Shown piece after piece: positions 6,953 through 16,702 of a stretch of 64,000 bases of DNA (positions within the stretch are counted from its first letter, which is position 1; each line of letters opens with the position of its first letter). A program made the translations under genes and the position numbers. Below the pieces are notes generated by a model, which worked only from the letters and a program-made list of their open reading frames with translations, made no database searches and was not told where the DNA came from. This stretch comes from Thermodesulfovibrionales bacterium (lineage in GTDB: Bacteria > Nitrospirota > Thermodesulfovibrionia > Thermodesulfovibrionales > Dissulfurispiraceae), in contig JAOAGP010000090.1 of the NCBI GenBank assembly GCA_026415695.1, positions 1-64,000 of the forward strand. Reading direction: 5' to 3'.

Positions 6953-8662
6953 ATGGATAGTTTTAATTTTACAGATGAGATAAAAGAAAGGATAGACATC
7001 GTTGAATTTATTTCAGAGTATGTGCCACTAAAAAAGGCTGGAAGCAACTTCAAAGGACTTTGTCCTTTTCATAAAGAAAAGACCCCTTCCTTCATGGTAA
7101 ATCCTGCAAAAAAGATCTTTCACTGTTTTGGATGTCATAAGGGTGGAGATGTATTTAACTTCTTGATGTATTACGAAAACATCACATTTCAAGAGGCAGT
7201 AAACAGATTGAGTCTCATAACAGGGATAAAGATAGGTAGTCAGAGGGGATTGTCTAAAGATAGAGAAACACTTCTAAAGATATACGATTTGACAGCAACC
7301 CTTTTTTATGAAAATCTTATAAATCACAACAAGCCTATTTCTTATCTAAAAAAAAGGGGGATAAAACAGGATGTTATTGACATTTACAAGATTGGATACA
7401 GTATCAATGATGTAAGTTTTCTGTTTAGGTATCTCAAGGAAAAAGGCTTTAAGGATGATGATATATTTAAATCAAGATTGGTGCATAAGGACGGCGATAG
7501 GATTTGGGATTTTTTCAGGGATAGGATTATGTTTCCAATATACGATAAGGATGGGCATGTAATTGCATTTGGTGGTAGGACATTATCAGACTCAAAGTCT
7601 ATTCCTAAATACATAAATTCACCTGATACTGAAATCTTCAAAAAGGGTAGTTCTTTGTTTGGCTTGCATCAATCAAAAAACTCTATCATTCATAAGGGAT
7701 ATGCAATACTTGTTGAAGGTTACATTGATGTCATCATGTGTTTTCAACATGGCATAGAAAATGTAGTGGCGCCACTTGGCACGGCACTGACAGAACAACA
7801 GTTAGAAAGGATTAAGAAATACACAAACAACATACTGCTCATGTTTGACGGTGATACTGCTGGGATTAGTGCTACAAAGAGGGCTATTGAGTTAGTGATG
7901 CAGAAGTCGTTGAATGCAAAGATCGTATTGTTACCAAAAAATGAAGACCCAGACTCAATGCTGACAAAACAAGGGCATGAAGCCTTAAGACAACTCATCT
8001 CAAGGTCTGTCACGCCTGTTGGATTCTATTTTAGGTTGTTTGAGGGTAAAAACAAGATTGATTGTATAAGGGCTCTACTCAATGTGATAATGCTAAATGG
8101 TGATGTATTACAAAGAGAAGACTATATCAAACAAATATCAGAGTATTCAGGACTTAATGAATTGGCGATAAGGCATGAAGCAGATAATGTTTTAAAGAGA
8201 TTGACAAAGAGGATTGTAAAGGAAGATAAGATTTCAACCGATTCAAACACAAATCACAAAACAGCTGAAGAGTATGTAGTTCAGATGGTATTAGAAGCCT
8301 CTGCTGAACTACGACAAGAGGTTTGTAACATGATAAAAATTGATGGGATACAAGATTGTGCATCTTTAAGGATTATTAATAAGATAAAGAAATACAACGA
8401 TTTGGATGGTCATGACCTTTATAATGCCCTGCTTTTAGAGTCAGATGACGAAGAAAGGGCATTTTTGACAAGGCTTGGTTTTAAGCAAGGTTATAGTCAA
8501 GATGTTACTCATATGTCCCTCAATGAATGTGTAAAAAACATGTTAATAAAGATTGTGGAGAAGCAGATGAAGGAAGAAACCCAAAAGGGAAACCTTGCTT
8601 TAGCAAACAAGTTGTTGGCTCAAAAGAGAATACTTTCAAAACTCAATGTTGACAATGATTAA
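6953..8662 (+). CDS. dnaG: DNA primase
   Basis: A 569-residue DnaG. The N-terminal zinc-binding domain has Cys37, His40, Cys58 and Cys61 (CPFH...CFGCHKGGD). The catalytic core follows with a TOPRIM fold (LVEGYIDVIMCFQHG; LMFDGDTAGISA). The last 150 residues are the less conserved helicase-binding region. It synthesises RNA primers at the replication fork. The gene begins one base after the NIF3-like gene. Unlike the common rpsU-dnaG-rpoD order, no rpoD follows; rpsU lies 1.6 kb upstream with yqeY and the NIF3-like gene in between. Confidence 0.95.
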   Translation: MDSFNFTDEIKERIDIVEFISEYVPLKKAGSNFKGLCPFHKEKTPSFMVNPAKKIFHCFGCHKGGDVFNFLMYYENITFQEAVNRLSLITGIKIGSQRGLSKDRETLLKIYDLTATLFYENLINHNKPISYLKKRGIKQDVIDIYKIGYSINDVSFLFRYLKEKGFKDDDIFKSRLVHKDGDRIWDFFRDRIMFPIYDKDGHVIAFGGRTLSDSKSIPKYINSPDTEIFKKGSSLFGLHQSKNSIIHKGYAILVEGYIDVIMCFQHGIENVVAPLGTALTEQQLERIKKYTNNILLMFDGDTAGISATKRAIELVMQKSLNAKIVLLPKNEDPDSMLTKQGHEALRQLISRSVTPVGFYFRLFEGKNKIDCIRALLNVIMLNGDVLQREDYIKQISEYSGLNELAIRHEADNVLKRLTKRIVKEDKISTDSNTNHKTAEEYVVQMVLEASAELRQEVCNMIKIDGIQDCASLRIINKIKKYNDLDGHDLYNALLLESDDEERAFLTRLGFKQGYSQDVTHMSLNECVKNMLIKIVEKQMKEETQKGNLALANKLLAQKRILSKLNVDND

Positions 8663-8697
8663 AATGGGTTTAATTTTTCATATCTTTTTTGAAATAA

Positions 8698-8727
8698 TTG
8701 ACTTTGCAAACTAAAAAAAATTAGTAT
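8698..8727 (+). promoter_or_regulatory. Probable promoter of tRNA-Met
   Basis: TTGACT (8698-8703), an 18-nt spacer and TAGTAT (8722-8727) would start transcription about 11 bp before the tRNA. Confidence 0.45.
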
Positions 8728-8744
8728 ATTTATTCCTAATTAGA

Positions 8745-8817
8745 GGGCCCATAGCTCAGTTGGTAGAGCTACCGGCTCATAACCGGTTGGTCCCAGGTTC
8801 GAGTCCTGGTGGGCCCA
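8745..8817 (+). tRNA. tRNA-Met (CAT)
   Basis: A 73-nt cloverleaf: acceptor GGGCCCA pairs with TGGGCCC and is followed by discriminator A, the D-arm contains AGCTCAGTTGGTAGAGC, the anticodon loop is CTCATAA (anticodon CAT) on a CCGG stem, and the T-loop is GTTCGAGTC. CCA is not encoded. The first acceptor base pair and D-arm fit an elongator tRNA. A tRNA-Ile2 with lysidine at C34 also has anticodon CAT and cannot be excluded without identity-element analysis. Confidence 0.93.
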
Positions 8818-8860
8818 TATTTGACAAAAAGTTAAGGAGTCTAAACTTTATATTCAGACT

Positions 8861-9628
8861 ATGCACCCTGTCTTAGAGTTACTCATAAAACTTCAGGAGA
8901 TAGACAAAGAAATAATAAAAACGACCAACGAGATTGATGAGATACCTAAAAAGATTTCCCTCTTTCAAAAACCTGTAAAGGATGCACAAGATGCCTTAAA
9001 TCAAGAGAAGGCAAAATACCAATCTTTAGAAAAGAAAAAGAAGGCTCAAGAGATGGATATTGAGGAATCTCTTGACAAACTAAATAAACTCAAATCAAAG
9101 ACAGCCGACATCAAGAGTAATAAGGAATACCAAGCATTCCTAAAAGAAATAGAGACAGCTGAAAATAACATTAGAAAAAAGGAAAACGAGTTGTTAGACT
9201 TGATGGAGATATTGGAGGATGTGAAAAAGGTTGTTAACGAGAAGGAAAAGGCATTTCTTGAAGAGGATAAAAGACTAAAAGAGCAACAAAAAATACTGGA
9301 TAAAGAGATAGAGGATAAGAAGATTAGGTTAAAAGAACTCAAACAGCAAAGGGCGGCATTTATCAAAAACATTGATGAAGATATCTACAAAGACTACATG
9401 CATTTGTTGAAGATATCTGGAGGGATTGCAGTAGCTGAAACCAAAAAAGAGGTTTGTTACGGTTGTAATCTACACATCCCCCCTCAATTATATGTTGAGA
9501 TTATGAAAGGTAATGAGATATTAAGGTGTCCACACTGTAGAAGGATACTTTTTTCAAGGGAAGAACCAAACTTCGAAAATATCCGCATAAAAGAAACCAC
9601 AGACAACCTTCAAGAAAGTGATGACTAA
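8861..9628 (+). CDS. Coiled-coil zinc-ribbon protein (zf-RING_7 / DUF164 type)
   Basis: A 255-residue cytoplasmic protein. Residues about 1-180 are a highly charged helical coiled-coil hairpin with the conserved LKSKTADIKSNKEYQAFL turn. The C-terminus carries a four-Cys zinc ribbon (Cys199, Cys202, Cys223, Cys226: CYGC...CPHC). The architecture is widespread in bacteria and is often annotated as a nucleic-acid-binding zinc-ribbon protein; a precise function is not established. It starts 43 bp after the tRNA and converges with the HIT gene. Confidence 0.8.
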   Translation: MHPVLELLIKLQEIDKEIIKTTNEIDEIPKKISLFQKPVKDAQDALNQEKAKYQSLEKKKKAQEMDIEESLDKLNKLKSKTADIKSNKEYQAFLKEIETAENNIRKKENELLDLMEILEDVKKVVNEKEKAFLEEDKRLKEQQKILDKEIEDKKIRLKELKQQRAAFIKNIDEDIYKDYMHLLKISGGIAVAETKKEVCYGCNLHIPPQLYVEIMKGNEILRCPHCRRILFSREEPNFENIRIKETTDNLQESDD

Positions 9629-9634
9629 TATGCC

Positions 9635-10120
9635 TTAAGGCTTTTTATTAAAAATGGGGTAGAGTTTGTCGTATGTATCAAGTATGTGTTCTGGAATAAC
9701 CCTTATTTCACCAACAACTGTCATGAAGTTTGTATCACCACCCCAACGGGGGACTATGTGGATGTGGATATGCTCCTCAATACCAGCACCTGCAACGACC
9801 CCAAGATTGATTCCGATATTAAATCCTTCTGGTCTAAATGCCTCTCTTAGACAATCAACCGAATATTTAGTTACATCCATTAGTGAATGGAGTTCATCAG
9901 CACTTAAACCGTCAAAAGAAGAGGTGTGGTAGTAAGGGACTACCATTATGTGAGCGTTGTTGTATGGATATTTGTTCATGATTACGAAACATAGTTTGTG
10001 CCTGTATAAGATGAGATTATCCCTGTCAGAGTCTTCCTTTGGCTTTTCACAAAATATACACTCTTTTGGTTTTGTAGAAAGGATATACTCCATCCTCCAT
10101 GGTGCCCATATAGTTTTCAT
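9635..10120 (-). CDS. HIT-family nucleotide hydrolase
   Basis: A 161-residue HIT protein with the histidine triad His117-x-His119-x-His121 (EHIHIHIVPRW) and the N-terminal IWAPWRMEYI block. A CIFC pair at 21-24 probably contributes a zinc site, as in the Ap4A-phosphorylase-like branch. Such enzymes split dinucleoside polyphosphates or nucleoside phosphoramidates. It overlaps the upstream peptidase gene by 4 bp, so the two form an operon. The 10-bp palindrome GCCTTAAGGC at 9632-9641 near the stop is followed by five T on the plus strand and could be a weak terminator for the convergent gene. Confidence 0.88.
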   Translation of the reverse strand: MKTIWAPWRMEYILSTKPKECIFCEKPKEDSDRDNLILYRHKLCFVIMNKYPYNNAHIMVVPYYHTSSFDGLSADELHSLMDVTKYSVDCLREAFRPEGFNIGINLGVVAGAGIEEHIHIHIVPRWGGDTNFMTVVGEIRVIPEHILDTYDKLYPIFNKKP

Positions 10121-11244
10121 CGTTTGATGTCCCCCATTTTTTTGATTACCTCAACGATGACCATTGAACCTTTTATCAGATCATCTATCATTATAAACTC
10201 CTCATTGGTGTGCACTGCTTGCATGCCGTTTGAGATGTTTATTGCCTTAATCCCACGACTGTTAAATATATTTGCATCAGAACCTCCACCTGATATCTCT
10301 AATTGTGCAGTAAATCCTAATATTTCATAAGCAGACTTAACGAAGGATAAAAAGACATCATCTTTGTCAATATAAAAGGATTCGTATTGAATGGTTTCTT
10401 GAAATTCATAATCTGCACAAGACTTTTTACAAACTTCAGATACCAGATTTACAAGCGTATCTCTTTTATTTTGAAGTGTATCTCTGTGATGACTTCTTAT
10501 CTCCCCGCTAATCTTTACCTCTGATGGAACTACATTTGTTGCCACACCGCCATGTATGTAGCCAATATTGGCAGTGGTCATGTTGTCAATGCGACCATCT
10601 GATATCTTTGTAATAATATCTGCAGCAACCTTGATTGCATTTACTCCTTTTTCTGGTTCAATACCTGCATGTGCTGACTTGCCTTTTATGGTAAGTTCAT
10701 ATGTTAGATGTGTTGGAGCACCAACGATTATCTTACCCACATGCCCACTGCTATCAATTACAAGGGCAAACTGACCTTTGATATGAGAGAAGTCAAGATT
10801 TTTCGCACCTACAAGTCCTTTTTCTTCTGCAGAGGTAAGGACTATTTCTATATCACCGTGTCTAATCTTATTTTCATCAATTACCATTATTGCCTCTATA
10901 ATCTGGGCTATTGCACTTTTATCATCAGCTCCTATAACAGTTCTGCCCACACTCATTATTTTTTCATCATCTATCTTATACATCAGTCCGTCGGTTGACT
11001 GCACTGTATCCATGTGGGCGTTTAGTATCAAGGGGGGGATTTCTTTATCATTGCCTTCCTTTTTGCAGATGAGATTTATTGATTGTCCATAGTCCTGAAT
11101 AAAGGTCTTACATCCGCATCGTTTCAGCAATCTTACAATGTGATTGCAAATCTCCTTTTCTGAAAAACTTGGGGAGTTTATTTTAATGAGTCCAATAAAA
11201 TGGTTGATGAGACGGTTTTTGTTTATTATTGGTCTGTCAGTCAT
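10117..11244 (-). CDS. M20-family peptidase, PepT-like
   Basis: A 375-residue dinuclear zinc peptidase of the tripeptidase T-like branch. Metal and catalytic residues are visible: His77-x-Asp79 (NAHMDT), Asp107/Asp108 (GADDKSA), the catalytic Glu140-Glu141 pair (SAEEKGL) and a late His in MQAVHTNEE. The dimerisation domain sits between them (GKSAHAGIEPEKG). The protein is cytoplasmic, without a signal peptide, and probably clips small peptides. It is the first gene of a two-gene operon with the HIT protein (ATGA overlap). Confidence 0.85.
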   Translation of the reverse strand: MTDRPIINKNRLINHFIGLIKINSPSFSEKEICNHIVRLLKRCGCKTFIQDYGQSINLICKKEGNDKEIPPLILNAHMDTVQSTDGLMYKIDDEKIMSVGRTVIGADDKSAIAQIIEAIMVIDENKIRHGDIEIVLTSAEEKGLVGAKNLDFSHIKGQFALVIDSSGHVGKIIVGAPTHLTYELTIKGKSAHAGIEPEKGVNAIKVAADIITKISDGRIDNMTTANIGYIHGGVATNVVPSEVKISGEIRSHHRDTLQNKRDTLVNLVSEVCKKSCADYEFQETIQYESFYIDKDDVFLSFVKSAYEILGFTAQLEISGGGSDANIFNSRGIKAINISNGMQAVHTNEEFIMIDDLIKGSMVIVEVIKKMGDIKR

Positions 11245-11353
11245 AGCAACAGTGGAGAGATTATATCATAAAAATAGTCAGTAGTATAAAGTGTTAAAGA
11301 TTAATCAATTATAATCACTTGCCCTATAATGTGGTTTACTGTAAAATTTAACC

Positions 11354-12895
11354 ATGATTGATTTAAACGAGCAATTCTTAAAGGCATTAAGGATTATTGA
11401 AGAGACCAATAAAAGTGTTTTCATCACAGGCAGGGCAGGATCTGGCAAGTCAACACTTCTACAATATTTTAGGGATCATACTAATAAAAGGATTGCGGTT
11501 GTTGCCCCTACAGGTGTAGCAGCCCTTAATATAAAAGGTCAGACCTTACACTCATTCTTTAACTTCAAACCTGATATAACACCAGAAAAGGCAAAAAAGA
11601 TTAAGCCTATCAATAAGGATATCTACAAGAAGGTTGATACAATTGTGATTGATGAGGTCTCTATGGTTAGGGCTGATATAATGGATTGTATTGACACATT
11701 CTTAAGATTACATGGGAAATCAAAAAATTTGCCTTTTGGTGGGATCCAGATGGTTTTTATCGGTGATTTATACCAATTACCACCAGTTGTAACCCCAAAG
11801 GAAAGGGAAATGTTTAATACAGTATATAAAAGCCCATATTTTTTCTCTTCCCATGTATTTGAAAACAATTTTTCATTTGAATTCGTTGAGCTTCAGAAGA
11901 TATATCGTCAATCTGACGAGGAATTTATCAGGATTCTTAATTCAATAAGGAACAACACTGTAACTGACAACGACATTGAGATTATAAATCAACGATATAT
12001 CCCTGATTTTGATGATGACAAGGATTTTTACATATATCTTACAACGACCAATGAAATTGCAAATTCTATAAACACAAAAAAACTGCAGGGTATAAAAGGC
12101 AAGGCATATACCTTCAAGGCAATAATAGATGGTAGTTTTAATACCAAAGAATTGCCGACATCTGTTGATCTCACAATCAAAAAAGGTGCCCAAATTATGC
12201 TTTTAAATAACGACTCCATGGGAAGATGGGTAAATGGCACTATAGGGATGGTAATGGATGTAGAGAGAGGTCAAGATGGTGAGAATGTGATAATCATTGA
12301 GACTGACGATGGTGATGAGGTTGAGGTTTTAAGACACACATGGGAGATGTTTGAGTTTGTATATGACAAGGAGTCAGGTCGTATAAAGACAAAGGTGATA
12401 GGCAGTTTTATACAATATCCCCTTAAATTAGCATGGGCTATTACCATTCACAAGGCACAAGGGCTAACATTTGACAAGGTAGTGATTGATATCGGTAGGG
12501 GAACCTTTTCTCACGGACAGATGTATGTAGCCCTTTCAAGGTGTAAGACATTACAAGGCATGGTGTTAAAAAGCAGGATTTCTAAAAAAAACATCTTGAT
12601 GGATAGAAGGGTGCTTAATTTTATTACAAGATATCAATACAATCAAGCCCATAGGGATTTGCCGATTGAAGACAAGGTAGCACTCATTGAAAAGGCAATC
12701 GCTTGTAAACAAAGGATTGAGATAGTGTATTTAAAGACTACCGATGAGAAATCCTGCAGGACTGTAATACCTGAATATGTTGGACATCTTCAATACAATG
12801 GCAGGGATTTTATTGGTCTAAAGGGATTTTGCACTCAAAAAAAAGAGACAAGGACATTCCATTTAGGCAGAATATTGCAGATTAGAATATTGTAA
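11354..12895 (+). CDS. Pif1-like helicase with C-terminal WYL domain
   Basis: A 513-residue superfamily 1B helicase. Walker A GRAGSGKS at 26-33, APTGVAALNIKGQTLHSFF (motif Ia), VIDEVSMV (Walker B), a GDLYQLPPV motif III and the late AITIHKAQGLTFDKV and YVALSRCKTL motifs are all present. The last 70 residues, IEIVYLKT through HLGRI, resemble a WYL domain. Pif1-WYL fusions are known in thermophilic bacteria, where the WYL part affects single-strand binding. The likely role is unwinding replication obstacles or recombination intermediates. It is divergent from the peptidase gene and has its own intergenic region. Confidence 0.85.
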   Translation: MIDLNEQFLKALRIIEETNKSVFITGRAGSGKSTLLQYFRDHTNKRIAVVAPTGVAALNIKGQTLHSFFNFKPDITPEKAKKIKPINKDIYKKVDTIVIDEVSMVRADIMDCIDTFLRLHGKSKNLPFGGIQMVFIGDLYQLPPVVTPKEREMFNTVYKSPYFFSSHVFENNFSFEFVELQKIYRQSDEEFIRILNSIRNNTVTDNDIEIINQRYIPDFDDDKDFYIYLTTTNEIANSINTKKLQGIKGKAYTFKAIIDGSFNTKELPTSVDLTIKKGAQIMLLNNDSMGRWVNGTIGMVMDVERGQDGENVIIIETDDGDEVEVLRHTWEMFEFVYDKESGRIKTKVIGSFIQYPLKLAWAITIHKAQGLTFDKVVIDIGRGTFSHGQMYVALSRCKTLQGMVLKSRISKKNILMDRRVLNFITRYQYNQAHRDLPIEDKVALIEKAIACKQRIEIVYLKTTDEKSCRTVIPEYVGHLQYNGRDFIGLKGFCTQKKETRTFHLGRILQIRIL

Positions 12896-12938
12896 AGCAA
12901 AATTATTATTTTAAATTTCACAATTATTTCAATGAATA

Positions 12939-12968
12939 TTTACAAATCAATCAAAAAACTGGTATTTT
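12939..12968 (+). promoter_or_regulatory. Possible promoter of the nuo operon
   Basis: TTTACA (12939-12944) and TATTTT (12963-12968) are 18 nt apart. They are followed by a leader with the strong AGAGGGGGA ribosome binding site of nuoA. This is the best-spaced pair I see in the 106-bp gap, but the boxes are poor. Confidence 0.3.
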
Positions 12969-13001
12969 ATTAGGCTTAAAAAAAGACTTTTTAGAGGGGG
13001 A

Positions 13002-13379
13002 ATGGTGCAGCCGGGTAGTTATGTCCCAACGGAATACCTTCCAATATTAGTAATCATGGTAGTATCAGTCATCTTTGGTATCGTTACCTTGATGGTTGGA
13101 AACCTCTTTAGAATCAGACGACCATATCCTGAGAAACTTGTAGCATATGAATCTGGTAATCCACCAGTAGGGGAAGCAAGAGAAAAATTTAGTGTTAGAT
13201 ACTACATTATAGCTATGCTCTTTGTAGTCTTTGATGTAGAGGCAGTGTTTCTATATCCATGGGCTATTGTCTATGACAAGATTGGGTTTTACGCACTTAT
13301 AGAAATGATTATTTTTATTGTTATCCTTGTTATTGGCTATATATATGCATGGCGTAAAGACGCATTTAAGTGGGGCTGA
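13002..13379 (+). CDS. nuoA: NADH-quinone oxidoreductase subunit A
   Basis: A 125-residue membrane subunit with three transmembrane helices. The conserved loop KLVAYESGNPPVGEAREKFS (about residues 46-65) and the FDVEAVFLYPWA motif (about 80-91) identify NuoA. It helps form the quinone-site junction between the peripheral and membrane arms. It is the first gene of an eleven-gene run (A-B-C-D-H-I-J-K-L-M-N) with overlaps or gaps of at most about 10 bp. Confidence 0.95.
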   Translation: MVQPGSYVPTEYLPILVIMVVSVIFGIVTLMVGNLFRIRRPYPEKLVAYESGNPPVGEAREKFSVRYYIIAMLFVVFDVEAVFLYPWAIVYDKIGFYALIEMIIFIVILVIGYIYAWRKDAFKWG

Positions 13380-13382
13380 TTT

Positions 13383-13922
13383 ATGGGTAATTCTGTAAAA
13401 GAAGTCAAAGATATTCATACAGGACTTGAGGAGATAGAAGAAGGCATTAGAATAATCCCCGGTGTGAGCGCTCTAATTGCAGGGTTTGACAAGATTATTA
13501 ACTGGTCAAGATATTCTTCCCTATGGCCTATGACCTTTGGTCTTGCCTGTTGTGGGATTGAGATGATGACAAGTGGCTCATCTCATTACGATTTAGACCG
13601 TTTTGGAATAATCTTTAGGGGTTCGCCAAGACAGGCAGATTGTTTAATAATCGCAGGGACTGTGACCAAAAAGATGGCACCCATTGTTAGAAGGGTGTAT
13701 GACCAGATGCCCGAGCCAAGATATGTGATTGCTATGGGAAGTTGTGCTTGCACTGGTAATGTATATGATACATACAGCACTGTTCAGGGTTGTGATAAGT
13801 TTCTTCCAATTGATATTTATATCCCGGGTTGTCCACCAAGACCTGAGGCGTTTATGCATGGTTTGGTCAAATTACAAGAAAAGATTGCTAAAGAAGAATT
13901 TAGATGGAGTAAGTGGAGATGA
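13383..13922 (+). CDS. nuoB: NADH-quinone oxidoreductase subunit B
   Basis: A 179-residue subunit that carries cluster N2. The four ligands are visible as the tandem Cys pair in [10 protein letters not shown], the Cys in GSCACTG and the Cys in PGCPPRPEA. It hands electrons to quinone at the NuoB/NuoD interface on the cytoplasmic side. It starts 3 bp after nuoA, and its stop overlaps the nuoC ATG. Confidence 0.96.
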   Translation: MGNSVKEVKDIHTGLEEIEEGIRIIPGVSALIAGFDKIINWSRYSSLWPMTFGLACCGIEMMTSGSSHYDLDRFGIIFRGSPRQADCLIIAGTVTKKMAPIVRRVYDQMPEPRYVIAMGSCACTGNVYDTYSTVQGCDKFLPIDIYIPGCPPRPEAFMHGLVKLQEKIAKEEFRWSKWR

Positions 13923-14473
13923 CACCATCTGAGATAGCCAGTTTAGTCAGGGAAAGGTTTCCAGATGATTTCATTGCACAAGAGGATTTCAGGGGACAGG
14001 TCTCTATCTTAATTAAGAAACAAAACTCAAAGAATATTCTCAAGTATTTATACGAAGATGATTCGCTTAACTTTGATTACCTCGTTGATATATGCGGTGT
14101 TGATTATCTAAACATCAAAAAGCCTCGTTTTGAGGTTGTATATCATCTCTACTCAATGGCACATAAACATTTTATCAGGATAAAGGTTCAGGTTCCTGAT
14201 AAGGAAAATGACCAAGATAAAGAACCTTTTTTAGATTCTGTTACTGACATCTGGAAGGGTGCAAACTGGCACGAAAGGGAGTGCTACGACATGTTTGGTA
14301 TCGTTTTTGAGGGACATCCTGACTTAAGACGAATTCTAATGCCAGAGGATTGGATTGGGTATCCACTAAGAAAAGACTATCCTTTAAAGAGTGATTTAGG
14401 AAAGGATGAATGGCAAGGATACAAGGAACTTATTGAGTTTTCTAAAAAGGCAATGAGATACGAGGTAAGGTAG
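13919..14473 (+). CDS. nuoC: NADH-quinone oxidoreductase subunit C
   Basis: About 184 residues of the 30-kDa subunit family. The signature [29 protein letters not shown] lies at about residues 119-147. NuoC is a separate gene, not fused to NuoD as in E. coli. I chose the ATG at 13919, which overlaps the nuoB stop as ATGA with GGAG just upstream; a GTG two codons earlier is possible. It supports the peripheral arm next to NuoD. Confidence 0.93.
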   Translation: MTPSEIASLVRERFPDDFIAQEDFRGQVSILIKKQNSKNILKYLYEDDSLNFDYLVDICGVDYLNIKKPRFEVVYHLYSMAHKHFIRIKVQVPDKENDQDKEPFLDSVTDIWKGANWHERECYDMFGIVFEGHPDLRRILMPEDWIGYPLRKDYPLKSDLGKDEWQGYKELIEFSKKAMRYEVR

Positions 14474-14483
14474 ATATAGATTC

Positions 14484-15674
14484 ATGCAAAAAGACGCATT
14501 AAGAAGACGAGAACTGACAATCAACATGGGACCTCAACACCCTGCAACACATGGGGTGCTTAGACTCGTGCTTGAGATAGACGGTGAAACGGTTGTTAAA
14601 TGCACTCCTTATGTTGGCTACCTCCACAGAGGCACTGAAAAACTCTGTGAGCATAGAAACTATCTATCAATAATACCTCTGATGGATAGATTGGATTACA
14701 TCTCAAGCATGGCGAATGATGTTGGTTATTGTGTAGCGGTTGAAAGACTTTTTGGTATTGAACCTCCTCCAAGGGCAAGGTTTATACGCACGATGATGTG
14801 CGAGATGACAAGGATTAGTAGCCACATACTTTGGCTTGGCACACATGCTTTGGATATTGGGGCGATGACTGTGTTTTTGTATTCCTTCAGGGAAAGGGAA
14901 TGGTTAATGGATCTATTTGAGATGGCATGTGGTGCAAGACTCACAGTATCTTATCCGAGGATTGGGGGCGTAAGAAACGACATCACACAAGAATTTTTGG
15001 ATAGTTTAAATAGATTTGCAGATGAGTTCCCAAGTAGGATAAAGGAATATGAAACACTTATTGATGAAAATAGGATATGGCTTCAGAGGACGAAGGGTAT
15101 AGGCGTGATTAGCGCCGAGGAGGCTATAAACTGGGGATTTACAGGTCCTACATTGCGTGGTTCTGGTGTGGATTACGATGTAAGAAAGGTATTTCCATAC
15201 GATGCCTACAACGAGGTGGATTTTGATGTGCCATTAGGAAAGGCAGGGGATGTCTATGATAGATATAGATGCAGGATGGAGGAGATGCGGCAGTCCATAA
15301 GGATTATTAAGCGGTGCATTGAGAAACTACCCAAAGGACCCATCATGTCTCCTGATGCCCCTAAATTTACACTCCCACCAAAAGAACAGGTGCTAAGCAG
15401 CATGGAGGCAATGATACATCACTTTGTTTTGATTACAAAGGGTAGCATTTCTGCACCGGTTGGTGAAATATATTCGGCGGTAGAGGTTCCTAAGGGGGAA
15501 TTAGGTTTTTATATCATCAGTGATGGTAGCGGAAGACCATACAGGCTAAGACTCAGATCCCCGTCTTTTGTGCATGTATCGGCACTGCCAAGACTTTGTG
15601 AGGGGTATTTAGTGGCAGATGTTATAGCAAATATCGGCACTATAGATGTAGTTTTAGGAGAATGCGATAGATGA
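14484..15674 (+). CDS. nuoD: NADH-quinone oxidoreductase subunit D
   Basis: A 396-residue subunit of the 49-kDa family. The N-terminal [14 protein letters not shown] block forms part of the quinone pocket, followed by [12 protein letters not shown] and the C-terminal [20 protein letters not shown] with the terminal GECDR. NuoD is related to NiFe hydrogenase large subunits but lacks the nickel-binding CxxC pairs, as expected. In most complete complex I operons nuoE, F and G follow; here nuoH follows directly with a 4-bp overlap. Confidence 0.95.
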   Translation: MQKDALRRRELTINMGPQHPATHGVLRLVLEIDGETVVKCTPYVGYLHRGTEKLCEHRNYLSIIPLMDRLDYISSMANDVGYCVAVERLFGIEPPPRARFIRTMMCEMTRISSHILWLGTHALDIGAMTVFLYSFREREWLMDLFEMACGARLTVSYPRIGGVRNDITQEFLDSLNRFADEFPSRIKEYETLIDENRIWLQRTKGIGVISAEEAINWGFTGPTLRGSGVDYDVRKVFPYDAYNEVDFDVPLGKAGDVYDRYRCRMEEMRQSIRIIKRCIEKLPKGPIMSPDAPKFTLPPKEQVLSSMEAMIHHFVLITKGSISAPVGEIYSAVEVPKGELGFYIISDGSGRPYRLRLRSPSFVHVSALPRLCEGYLVADVIANIGTIDVVLGECDR

Positions 15675-16699
15675 TTGATACCATTAAAACATACACAGGG
15701 GATGTAATCTTTGACATTATTGTTATCTTCGTCAAGACATTTGTAGTCTTCACCATAGCGATGATACATGTAGCCTATGCTACATACTTTGAGCGTAAGG
15801 TCATAGGACACATGCAGGTAAGATTAGGTCCTATGAGGGTAGGTTTTCATGGGATACTTCAACCTATTGCTGATGGTATAAAGTGCTTTTTTAAAGAAGA
15901 TATTATTCCTGATAAGGCAGACAGAAAGGTATTTATTGTTGCACCACTAATTGCCATCTTTGCAACCATTAGTTCACTTGCGGTTGTGCCAATCACAGAT
16001 GGTTTTGTTATTGCTAATATAAATGTTGGTTTACTCTTTCTTTTGGCTATGTCCTCTTTAGGTGCTTATGGGATAGTGATGGCAGGTTGGGCATCAAACT
16101 CAAAATACTCGTTTTTAGGAGGATTGAGGTCATCAGCACAGGTTGTAAGTTACGAAATAGCGATGGGTTTGAGTCTCGTTGGGGTGATGTTGATGGCCGG
16201 TTCCTTAAACCTCTCTGATATTGTAAAAGGACAGCAGGAATTCTGGCATGGCATGTATGTAATACCTCAGTTTCTTGCATTCTTTATATTCACAGTTGGA
16301 GCATTTGCTGAGACCAATAGAACCCCCTTTGACCTACCGGAGGCAGAGAGCGAACTCGTTGCAGGATACTTTGTAGAGTATAGTGGAATGAGGTTTGCAT
16401 TTTTCTACCTTGCAGAGTATGTGGGTATGATAGTCATGTCAAGCATCTCAGTAGTTTGTTTTTGGGGTGGTTGGACAATACCTCCATTTTTGGTCAATAT
16501 AATGCCTTTTTTAAAGGAAATACCGGGTGTATTTGTTTTTTTGGCAAAGGTTTATTGTCATATATTCTTGTTTTATTGGGTTAGGGCAACACTTCCCCGT
16601 TATAGATATGATCAACTCATGTCTTTGGGGTGGAAGGTCTTGATACCGCTGTCACTCTTTAACATTGTTATTACAGCACTTGCGAAGTTCTTTTGGTAA
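15671..16699 (+). CDS. nuoH: NADH-quinone oxidoreductase subunit H
   Basis: A 342-residue membrane subunit with about eight or nine helices. [20 protein letters not shown] (about residues 39-58), the acidic loop [19 protein letters not shown] and the C-terminal [15 protein letters not shown] are typical NuoH signatures that line the quinone channel. Translation is coupled to nuoD through ATGA. Confidence 0.95.
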   Translation: MIDTIKTYTGDVIFDIIVIFVKTFVVFTIAMIHVAYATYFERKVIGHMQVRLGPMRVGFHGILQPIADGIKCFFKEDIIPDKADRKVFIVAPLIAIFATISSLAVVPITDGFVIANINVGLLFLLAMSSLGAYGIVMAGWASNSKYSFLGGLRSSAQVVSYEIAMGLSLVGVMLMAGSLNLSDIVKGQQEFWHGMYVIPQFLAFFIFTVGAFAETNRTPFDLPEAESELVAGYFVEYSGMRFAFFYLAEYVGMIVMSSISVVCFWGGWTIPPFLVNIMPFLKEIPGVFVFLAKVYCHIFLFYWVRATLPRYRYDQLMSLGWKVLIPLSLFNIVITALAKFFW

Positions 16700-16702
16700 G
16701 GT

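Noticed and set aside
9632-9646. Intrinsic terminator GCCTTAAGGC plus five T between the zinc-ribbon and HIT genes
   Set aside because: Only three GC pairs and a four-base centre; too weak to call, so it is only mentioned in the HIT entry.
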